A stretch of 64,000 nt of DNA from Cristatella mucedo (lineage: Eukaryota > Bryozoa > Phylactolaemata > Cristatellidae), in the NCBI GenBank assembly GCA_009760855.2, contig WPIO01000098.1:1507430-1571429 (forward strand), read 5' to 3'. Below, one piece after another: positions 56,101 through 64,000 of this stretch. The first letter of the stretch is position 1, and every line of letters begins with the position of its first letter. Under the pieces are notes generated by a model. The model saw only the letters and a program-made list of their open reading frames with translations. It made no database searches and was not told the origin of the DNA. Made by a program: the position numbers and the translations under genes.

Positions 56101-56775
56101 AAGAAATTAGATGCTTTGATAAAAGTCTAGTTGGTTTTGAACGTGTTAAAAGAACTACAATTTTAAACAAACCAATGTTCATAAATGTTGCCATTCTTGA
56201 TTTATCAAAATTACATATGCAACGATTTTACTCTGCTCTGATATATTTAAAAGTAGGTTTAATGATGGAATATATTTGTTATATACAGATACTGATTCAT
56301 TAGTTGTTAAAATAAGAAGCGAAAACTGTGTTGCGGAACTATTTAATATTAAAGATTGGTTTCATAAAGATGAGTTTGGTCAATTCAAGGATGAGATGAA
56401 AGTAGAACAAATCAATGAATTTATTGCTTTGAGACCAAAACTATATTCAGTTAGTTCAGTAATCCAATTAAGAAGGCAAAAGTAGTTCCAAAATCAGTAA
56501 TTGAACATTCAAAACTAACACATCAAGAATTCGCTGATTGTCCGTCTGGAGCAAATGACATATTTATGAGCAATCATAATAGCAAAGATTTCAACAAAAC
56601 ACTTAATAGGGATTTCTATCGTATGACACAAAGTAAACATAATATTATTAAAAAGAAATTGAAAAAAGCATAAAGGTTCTTCAAGACTTATATCACCTTC
56701 AGCATTTGAGTCAAAACGATATTTGTTAGACTGTGGAATCTGTAGTTACGTTTATGGACATTACAATTGCTAAAG
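53145..56775 (+). pseudogene. Polinton/adintovirus-type family B DNA polymerase relic
   Basis: A protein-primed family B DNA polymerase, which copies linear virus-like elements, in pieces across frames. In order: N-terminal open part 53145-53501; Cys/His finger with FYCHRCIDRF near 54040; exonuclease motif I YADFES (54242-54259); DHCHFTGQFREAAR near 54640; exonuclease motif II region HNFKGGDSH (54746-54772); GDYHD (55188-55202); RGGVYQVSKRL near 55410; motif A region YWYATSLYP, where the expected catalytic Asp (55484-55486) is Tyr; motif C YTDTDS (56282-56299), intact; end KRYLLDCGI (56714-56740). Motif B is not readable. More than ten stops or shifts. Strongly AT-rich. Inactive. Confidence 0.88.
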
Positions 56776-56829
56776 CTTTAAATTAACGAACTAATCCTGG
56801 TCTTTGTGATAGTTGCAGTATTGGGTGAG

Positions 56830-57300
56830 TAATATAGATGCCAAAAAGTAAAGTCGCAAACACAAAACAGGTACCTATAAAGAAAGTAAGATTTGCTGAT
56901 AAAGAGAAAAAGGAAACAGAAAAATAACATGTTGATATACAAGAAGAAATAGAGTTATTCAAGTCACTTGAGAAATTAAATATAAATAATTAGAATTATT
57001 TCTCCTATTATAGAGATGAATCCTTAACATTCCAAAATATCAGCAGAAGAAGATACTGTTGATATTACTACTTCAGATAGTGAATACTTTTCAGATGACT
57101 CAGATAAAGATGCTGACTACGTTCCTGAATCTGAATCAGACTTTTCTTACTGCAGTATTAGTGAAGAAGGTGATGTCAGTCTTGAAAAACTTCTATTTGG
57201 AGGATAACAAAACGAAGGTGATGACATATTTGAAAGCCAAGATGAAGAAGATAGTGATTTGGGTTTAGATTAATTTTAATTAAATACAGCTATTTTTACT
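56830..57300 (+). pseudogene. Small frames after the polymerase: basic and acidic pieces
   Basis: A first frame from ATG about 56838 reads KSKVANTKQVPIKKVRFADK, then stops and continues. A second frame from about 57016 is very acidic (TTSDSEYFSDDSDKD; PESESDFSYCSISEEGD; FESQDEEDSDLG), has two internal TAA codons, and ends TAA near 57272. No family recognised; likely companion genes of the same element. Confidence 0.4.
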
Positions 57301-57310
57301 TACAAAAAAA

Positions 57311-57800
57311 ATGGATATTTCAAGAATTCTTAGCTGTGAACAATCCAAAGAAATGGCAATAACAAATCTGTTTACAAAACGTTTAAGTGGATCATCAACG
57401 AATATTTAAACATTCACTTGATGAACTTATTCCAGATTTAGATAGTTCATTTATTAATGTTCTAATAGAAATGTTTGATACGTGTGATAAACTAATGAAA
57501 TGTCGTAGTACAGTAAATGAAATGTTTGAAAAAGCAAAGAAAAATCTAAAACTCCATAAACTAAACCTGTCGTGCAAATTTTATAATTATGTATAGTAAT
57601 TGAAGTTTCAAGAATTCTTAATGTAAAGAGGCTAGAAAATTAGCAGAAGTAATTTGTAGTACAGAATTCAAATGCTTTAGTGGAGATACACTTAAATACA
57701 ATCTTTATAGGTTTATTCCAAAATTAGATGATGTAATCATTAATATCTTATAGACATTTGTGATGCATGTGATAAAACATGAGTATGAAGAAAAACTAGA
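57311..57800 (+). pseudogene. Two tandem related small frames
   Basis: The first (57311-57595) starts MDISRILSCEQSKEM, shifts, then reads HSLDELIPDLDSSFINVLIE with MFDTCDKLMKC. The second (57605-57790) has SRILN, KYNLYRFIPKLDDVIINIL and then, one base over, DICDACDK. They align end to end, so the gene was duplicated and both copies are broken. Function unknown. Confidence 0.5.
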
Positions 57801-57804
57801 TGTA

Positions 57805-59430
57805 ATGTAATGTAATGTATCTCATTCTGTAACTCCACAAAGTCATACAGACCATGTTGATGTTATGTAGGAGAGTTTTGTATAGCTCACTCACAGCCTA
57901 AGCGGCTTACGGTACGAATTCAGTAGCCAACAGACTTCGTCTCACGCAACAAAGAGAAAGTGGGAAGCAAAGCAGAGTCAGGAGAGCAGTTGAGGTAGTG
58001 AGTAGCATAGAAGTAGCAGCTCAGGACTGCTGAAAAAGATGTGCCATAGTCGGCAGTAGGAGAGTAGTTGTCGTTGCATAGGAATTGTGGAAGCGAGTTC
58101 CACAGTCTAGGACCTGCAGAGCTAAAGCTTCTGTCGCCAACTGTCTTTAAGCAGAGGAAAGGGACAGCTAATTTATTGTCCGCACAGGACCTGGGGGCGC
58201 GAACAGGCTGAAACTGATGCAGCAGTTCAGCTAGGTACTAAGGAGCCAAGCCGTGGCGGGCCTTGTGGGTCAGCGTAAGAACTTTGCTCTGTATCCTTTG
58301 CCCAACTGGCAACCATCCTAGCTCTTTCAGCAGAGGTGACACGTGCTCAAACCGCTGGGACTTGAAGACCAGCCTTGCAGCCATATTCATAGTCCGCTTT
58401 AGTGGCATAATAGCTGTCTTTGGCAGCCCAGCCAAAAGGGAATTCCAATAATCAAGCCGAGACAGAACTAAACAGCTAGTTAAATTTTTTACAAGCCACT
58501 TTGGGAGACTGCTTCTAATTTTGGATAGGAATCGGATGTGATGGCTAGCTGTAGAGGCAGTCTTCTGAATGAAGCTTTTAAGATTGAGGCAGCTGTCGAA
58601 CACGATACCTAAATTACGAGCACGTGGTTAAGGTCGCACAATAGCATCACCTGTTATAATAGAAAAGCCTTTTTATCCAGCCACACGCTTAGGGTGTCCT
58701 TTGAGCAGCAGTTCGGTTTTATCGTCATTTAATTTCAGGAAGTTTTCCGACATCCAGGATAAAATATCGGCAAGGCAAGCATTCAGTTTTTCAGTTGCCG
58801 CAGCAGATTCCGACGGTTTAAATGACAAATACAACTGAGTATCGTCAGCATAAAAGTGATATCCTATTCCACGGGCCTTAATCACTTCTCCCAGAGGATG
58901 TGTATAAATGGAGAACAGCAAGGGACCGAGTACAGACCCTTGAGGGACTCCACAGGTGACCCTTCTCGTGCCTGAGACCTGACCCCCACACGACACGGAT
59001 TGAACAGGATTAGAAAAGTATGATTTAAACCACGCCAGTGCGTAGTCTGCCAGACCGATCGTTGTTCTCAATCGTTCAAGCAGAACTTCATGATCAATGG
59101 TATCGAAGGCAGCAGACAGATCTAGCAGAGCTAGGGCAGTGATATTCCCGTCGTCGTTGCTACGTAGAATGTCGTTGTTAACACGGAGGAGATCAGTTTC
59201 AGTAGAGTGCTGCCTCTTGAACCCTGATTGAAATGTTTCTGACATTCCATTATTTTCAATATGTTTAATTAGCTGCTTAGCAACAACTTTTTCAAGAATC
59301 TTTGATAAGAACGGAAGAAGGGAAACAGGACAATAGTTTGCTAGGACCTCTGTGTCTAATCCAGGCTTTTTAAGAATAGGTCTAACGATTGCCGATTTGA
59401 TTAGATACAAGGATTTGAAATACTAGGATG
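57805..59430 (-). mobile_element. LINE-A, longest copy, with largely open reverse transcriptase
   Basis: A CR1/L2-like non-LTR element inserted in the minus direction beside the polymerase relic. A 245-codon open stretch (59410-58673) has ANYCPVSLLPFLSKILEKVV, FDTIDHEVLLERL, VPQGSVLGPLLFSIYTHPLG and the catalytic YADDTQLYLSF. After one break, 58603-58238 reads RLDYWNSLLAGLPKTAI and LGWLPVGQRI. Then come LWNSLPQF and the tail of ATGT-type repeats at 57808-57822. It is cut off just before the palm domain and lacks the endonuclease. This is the youngest-looking LINE here; it is the parent type for the LINE-A fragments. Confidence 0.92.
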
Positions 59431-59497
59431 ATATCACGTACTGATTAAATTATCTTTACTTTTAGCTAAATTTGTGTGCATATAGTTTTCATAATTA

Positions 59498-59779
59498 TTG
59501 CATCGGAAAATGGCTGCATCTTCTAACGTTACCGACCCAACCTTTGCAACGAGCGCTACTGCACTAAAAGCTTACGTATATTATCTTGTTAAATCAACAA
59601 TGACTTTCGCCGGGACACTAGTGCCGTTGCTGCTTCCCGGCTGTAGTTTTGTCGCACAGCAGAGAACCAGCCGACGCCCTACACCGACAGTTTACTCCCA
59701 ACTCACGGAGCCCCAGACCGCACGGCTCCCCTCGGCCCCTACTCTCACACGACTCCCCTCCCCTGGTCGACTCCGATGA
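59498..59779 (+). other. Unrecognised 93-codon frame
   Basis: It starts MAASSNVTDPTFATSATALK and goes on into a Pro/Arg/Thr-rich end that overlaps simple tandem repeats. No family motif. Low confidence that it is coding. Confidence 0.2.
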
Positions 59780-59783
59780 CTCA

Positions 59784-59985
59784 TCGACCACAACTGTGCA
59801 CCGGCCGACCCTGATGGTGAATCCACCATCTGGCCACCAGCTGGTCCATGCCACATTAAAGGCGGACCACAGCAGTGCACTGGCCGACCCTGATGGTGAA
59901 TCCACCATCTGACCACCAGCTGGTTACCGGCCTGTGTCCACACCACATCACAGGCGGACCACAGCTGTGCACCGGCCCCTCTCGG
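59784..59985. repeat. Tandem repeat of about 75-85 bp
   Basis: GGCCGACCCTGATGGTGAATCCACCATCTG followed by CCACCAGCTGGT and GCGGACCACAGC(A/T)GTGCAC recurs two to three times. GGTGAATCCACC forms an internal dyad. Confidence 0.82.
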
Positions 59986-60017
59986 TGGTGCTTCTAACAG
60001 CTCACCAGTGGATTATC

Positions 60018-60130
60018 AGAGGAGCCTGCATACAATACATACATGCAAACTACACGCTCCCTTGACCTTACGGTCACAAGTCAGGAGCCGGCATACAATA
60101 CATACATACATACGTACATACGAACTACAC
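60018..60130. repeat. Short duplicated unit with (ACAT)n
   Basis: GGAGCC(T/G)GCATACAATACATACAT occurs at about 60021 and again at about 60084, followed by ACATACGTACATACGAACTACAC. Confidence 0.75.
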
Positions 60131-60184
60131 CGGTGACGACAATTCGCCGGTCGTCGAACCTCCGGGCGACTCTTCGAAGTAGTC

Positions 60185-60400
60185 GTTTGACAGTAAAGCG
60201 AAGATGTCATAGCGGCATAATTGATGGAACCTTATTTCGGGAACCGAAACCGAGATACAACACCGGTGTTGCTGTTGTCTTCATCCTTTCTGTATTCGGA
60301 AACCAGCCTTTCTCTGCCATCCATGGTGCTGTCTTCAAGAATTCATTCTGGATGCTTGGTGCCTTTATCTTCGGTTATCCTTCCATCTGAATCCGTCCTG
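60185..60400 (+). repeat. Direct repeat R2, first copy
   Basis: GTTTGACAGTAAAGCGAAGATGTCATAGCGGCATAATTGA, then GGAACCGAAACCGAGATAC and GCCATCCATGGTGCT, recur at 61650-61860. The copies lie about 1.47 kb apart. They could be LTR-like ends of a small element or a local duplication. Confidence 0.7.
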
Positions 60401-60792
60401 TCACTGGCAACTATTCTGTGGTTAGCTAATACGAGTATCGGCCACTGTCCTCGAATTTTGACCTTAGGCTTTCTGCAACCTCTGAAAACATTTATCCTGC
60501 GACACTTTTTTCGGCAAGCGATTGTAGGCGAATGGCCAACCGGCTGTGATGTTCAGGCGTGAGATCACCTCGTGGCCACCGGGCTGATTGACGACCTGTC
60601 GTTCTCCTGGGCTGAGAGCAGAGCTTCGACATGGTTTCACTGGCCTCGCCTGGTGGCACAAAAAAGTCTCATTCAATAGTTGAAGTCAAGCCTCCAGGTA
60701 GTAGTCGGCTTCAATGAGTTTAATTAAAAAAGCTCCACAATCTTCAAAAGTGGTCGTAGGAATCTCCGGCTGTGCCCGTGCCGATTTGATCG

Positions 60793-61299
60793 TTAGCCAC
60801 AGGGCCTGTCATGCTCAGTGGGGGGGGGGCAGCAAGCGAGACATGTTTCAAAAGGATCCTGCTTTTGAAGCAGCTGCCGTCTGACAGCAAGCTGTTCTCC
60901 GGGGCTTCCGTAGGCAAGTGCCCATCCCAAACTTGTATTGATCAGCAATAACAGATCGACAAGAGCTGTGACAGTCTCAGTCTCAACGAGTGCTGTCTTC
61001 GTGTCCACGAAAGCTGTATCTGCCTGTCTCCACGTGTGCTGACAGCAAGCCACAGCCGTCAGCAGCAGAGCAAGCTCGGTTGCCTCGGGTGGCAGCCGTT
61101 TTGATCCCAGCACGGTTTTTTGATCCAAGGAAACACCACTACTCCTAGGTACTGCTTTACCAACGTAGATGCGTTCAGCCAAGCGTTTACTTCTGTAGAT
61201 TAGTGTCCGAAGAAGGGCTCCGTTCTTGACCTGCCCAACATGATTAAATAGGTATTGCTTAACATGATAAACAGCTGAAAGACGGGAAGCAACTTCCAT
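60793..61299 (-). CDS. Unrecognised 168-codon frame
   Basis: The longest single non-mobile open frame outside the reverse transcriptases. It starts MEVASRLSAVYHVKQYLFNH, continues with LLRTLIYRSKRLAERIYVGK, a region rich in Ala, Thr and Leu (TELALLLTAVACCQHTWRQA), then LINTSLGWALAYGSPGEQLA and VRRQLLQKQDPFETC. It looks helical, with no signal peptide or known motif that I can name. The last 15 codons run through a G9/C9 tract and may not be real coding. It lies between the two R2 repeats, so it could belong to an unknown element; it could also be one exon of a cellular gene. Confidence 0.45.
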   Translation of the reverse strand: MEVASRLSAVYHVKQYLFNHVGQVKNGALLRTLIYRSKRLAERIYVGKAVPRSSGVSLDQKTVLGSKRLPPEATELALLLTAVACCQHTWRQADTAFVDTKTALVETETVTALVDLLLLINTSLGWALAYGSPGEQLAVRRQLLQKQDPFETCLACCPPPTEHDRPCG

Positions 61300-62500
61300 C
61301 TTAGAGACACGTGCTGATTAACATTCATGCATTGCCTTACACAGTGCAGGCATTCGTAGTTCCACATATCCACCACTTAGCCCAAAACCAAGAGTTCGCC
61401 TTTACAACCTTGATTGATGCCGATGCTTGGGTCACATCTCCAGATGTGTGAGCATACTCTAGGTGTTGAACGAGTGCCCCCAAGTGAGTGCATCGGTCTA
61501 TTACTGCTGTTTAACACTGCTCTTCCTAATTGTTGTGCCTAGACAGCATTTTATGTCTTGATACCTAACAATGCACAGGTGCTTGCTTCTAAATACGTTT
61601 CCCTTATCCTAACAGAGGGCTGCCAAGTGCTACGTTTTTTTCTTCTTGAAGTACTAGTTTAACAGTAGAACGAAGATGTCATATCGGCATAGTTGACAAC
61701 ACTTGTGTCAGGAACCGAGGCTAAGATACTGGCGGCAATGCTGCTGACGTCTTCTTCCATCCTGCATCCAGAATTTGGTCTGTCTTGGCCATCCATCGTG
61801 CTATCGTTTATCTGCGACCAAGCTCCGATACTACTGTAGATTTAGGAGAAAGACGCACAATACGTACTCTAAGCACTGGGAGAGATTTTAAATAGTATGC
61901 ATTTTCAACAGAATACCGACCAACTATCACTTGGTTGATAACATGGGTAATTCTGTGAGTCAGTTTCTTGTTCTGCTATGTATCAGAGTGAATGATATGC
62001 TGCAAGTTCCGTTAGCTTGTTTGCTTTGAGCTTACCTATGAGGATTGAAAATAGTTTTTCAAGGAGTATTATTGTTTCATGTACGACACACCGATTATGG
62101 AAGTAGGTTTCAGAGGACCTTTTGATTGTACTCCTTTGCAAGAACCTACATCTTTATTGATTTTGATTTGGTAAACTGCTTTCCAGCCTATCGGAAATCT
62201 GCCCAAATGATGAGTGAGTTTTTTCGCAAGATGCCTGAGTCAAATTCTGTTTGCCTTGAATGAAGATCGCACAGATTACGTCGTAACTCATCTTTTGGTT
62301 TTCGCTTTACTTCAATGCACTTCGGCTAATCGATTTCAAGGTATTCATTTCGTGATTAATTTTGAAAATAAACTTTACAAAACATTTTAATTGTCCACGG
62401 AATGCTGAACTTAACGTTTAAAGAGAAGAAAATGGAACTTCAGTTTGACCTGGGTTTAGATAAAATTGAGGTATTCTAACCGAGGCCAATAGTAATTCCT
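61300..62500. other. No recognised gene
   Basis: Apart from the R2 copy at 61650-61860, nothing is identified. From about 62200 the sequence becomes AT-rich, as in the virus-like relics, but no frame can be named. Confidence 0.4.
61650..61860 (+). repeat. Direct repeat R2, second copy
   Basis: Matches 60185-60400 in the same orientation: GTTTAACAGTAGAACGAAGATGTCATATCGGCATAGTTGA, AGGAACCGAGGCTAAGATAC and GGCCATCCATCGTGCT. Confidence 0.7.
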
Positions 62501-62509
62501 CAGGGTTTT

Positions 62510-64000
62510 ATAGACACAAAAGTGCCTAATAAAAGTCGTTAAGCAGATCTGCTGTATGTGCCGGCTGATTCGGGATATAAACACCCATTAAGCGTGATTG
62601 ATTTTGCTAGTAAGTATAAAGAATCGAGAGCACTTAAACGAAATCATTAAAAGAAGTGAAACGTAAAAGTTGACATTTACTCAAAACCTCCTTTAGAATA
62701 GCAAGAAATGATAGCAGTAGATCCTGGATCAGAGTTCAAGGGATAATCAAAAAAGACGGGAATTAACACGGAACTCGCGTGAGAGAGCCGAACGGCAAGA
62801 AAAGCGTTGCATTTGCTGAGAGAATGAACAGAACGATAACAGAAAGCTTGAATTGCTCAGCGTGAAAAATAAGTAGGAAATCTGAATTTCGTCAATCCTA
62901 CTAGAAAAGAGGAGGGGATTGAGAATTCACCTAAGATCTTAGAATACCTGAATATTAATATTGTTAGCACAACAGGAGAAGAACCGGCAAAAGCCATAAA
63001 ACAAAATAGATTAAAAAAAACCTGTTGTAGAACATTTTCGCGTGGACGTTACCTCTATACTTTCCATGCCAGGACATTTCAACTCGAACATTACCACCGG
63101 GTAGGCAATCTCGTCCTACATTGATGAATAAATAGCTAAGAAAACAGATTACATGAATGCATGATTAAATGTAGTTCGTGCTCTATTAAAATGAAACCAA
63201 TTCAATATAATTAGAGGAATTTATGGATTGGAAGGATGGTTTCTAACGGAGCGAGCGGCGGCAGCGATTGTGCTGGCTCTAGCATCAGCAAGCTGCATCT
63301 GCAGTTTTACATAGACAATTATACATATACGGTCCTGCGGAAGTTATGTCGAGCTCGACGCCGCCAGACGCGAGTTTGTAGCCGTTAAAGCTGGTGTGTG
63401 ATGCGGCGTGCCGCGCGATCCTGCACATGAGCGCTAAGCCGCTGAGGTCTACTGAGAAAAACGCGACCTCAGAAGATCTAGTTACGCCTTAATACCCACT
63501 TATTAAAGTGCGCGATACAAGCAACGGTGGATTTTGGTGGCTGAGGCACAGTCTGCCCTAAACCCTGAACCCTAAACCCTAAAGCCCTCACCCTAAACCC
63601 TAAAACCCAAGCCCTAAACTCTGAACCCTAAACTCTAAACCCTAAACCCTCAAAATTCTAAACGATAAACTCTAAAAACCAAGCGCTAAGCCATAAAACA
63701 GTAAATGTCCGGCCCGGGGGGATGTCCGGGGGAAACATCCAGGGGGTAAATGTCCGTACTTTAAGAAACCAAAGTATCGTTGAAAAGTATGAAAACAAAA
63801 GGACGCATTAGAACTTGGAACATTTGCTAAATATTTCGTAGAACGAGGTAAAGAAGAAGATAAAAAAGAAGAAGAGCTATAGATCCGATATGGAGTTTGA
63901 CAAAGCTTTCGATCGTAGGAATAACGGTAACAAAAGACAACCGAATTAGATATTTCTCAAACGTTATAAAGAGAAGTCTTGTCAACGAAGAATTGCAAGC
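62510..64000 (+). pseudogene. Polinton-type integrase relic 3, with insert, cut by window end
   Basis: Pieces VIDFASKYKESRALKR, LTFTQNLL-like, AVDPGSEFKG (62717 onward), VAFAERMNRTITES, then EEPAKAIKQNRLKK near 62980. The 0.75-kb insert follows (about 63025-63780), then FAKYFVERGKEEDKK and NEELQ at the window edge. Same order as 26.75-27.5 kb; stops interrupt it. The integrase N-terminal half, absent at relic 1, is present here. Confidence 0.75.
63555..63700. repeat. Degenerate telomere-like CCCTAAA array, copy 2
   Basis: CCCTAAA with variants (CCCTGAA, ACTCTAAA, CCCTCAAAATTCTAA), starting like copy 1 (GCCCTAAACCCTGAACCCTA) and then differing by added and lost units. It lies inside integrase relic 3. 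Confidence 0.88.

Noticed and set aside
60185-61860. Full LTR retrotransposon
   Set aside because: The direct repeats are present, but I see no gag, protease, reverse transcriptase or primer-binding site between them, so the claim is not supported.

Overview
The window looks like repeat-rich nuclear DNA of an invertebrate animal. The genes have introns with GT/AG borders. There are CR1/L2-type LINEs, tRNA-like SINEs, a hAT transposase relic and AT-rich Polinton/adintovirus-type virus-like relics. Long (AG)n/(CT)n tracts are common. I cannot name the species, and I see no sign of a bacterial or plasmid source.

The only cellular gene I recognise is a homologue of the myosin phosphatase targeting subunit (MYPT, PPP1R12 family), present as two large and two partial copies. 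Copy A (+, 13.4-25.9 kb) has a start exon with the PP1-docking motif RVRF, two ankyrin exons, a short candidate exon, two coiled-coil exons and the terminal leucine-zipper exon; all borders keep frame. Copy B (+, 30.0-40.6 kb) has a longer start exon, one good coiled-coil exon, a second cut by a virus-derived insertion, and a terminal exon; its ankyrin exons are deleted. Copy C (-, 44.2-40.9 kb) is an inverted partial copy with three tandem versions of ankyrin exon 3 and an exon 2 cut by a LINE. Copy D (+, 48.1-48.9 kb) is only the terminal exon and flanks. So the centre of the window is a segmental duplication with inversion, broken by LINEs.

Mobile DNA fills most of the rest. LINE family A (best copy 57.8-59.4 kb, -) and LINE family B (best copy 33.1-35.3 kb, +) both encode CR1/L2-like reverse transcriptases and have shed many 3'-end fragments. 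A tRNA-like SINE occurs several times. A decayed ZBED5/GTF2IRD2-like hAT transposase lies at 48.0-46.3 kb (-). A broken protein-primed family B DNA polymerase and small companion frames fill 53.1-57.8 kb. Integrase relics of the same class lie at 10.7-11.7, 26.7-27.5 and 62.5-64.0 kb. Two copies of a fibre-like gene fragment lie at 37.8-38.4 and 45.7-46.3 kb.

Two of the integrase relics carry the same insert of about 0.75 kb, which holds a degenerate CCCTAAA (telomere-like) array and a conserved short reading frame. The outer parts (0-12 kb, 59.5-62.4 kb) have tandem repeats, simple repeats and an unrecognised 168-codon frame at 60793-61299. All assignments come from reading the sequence; no search or alignment was run.
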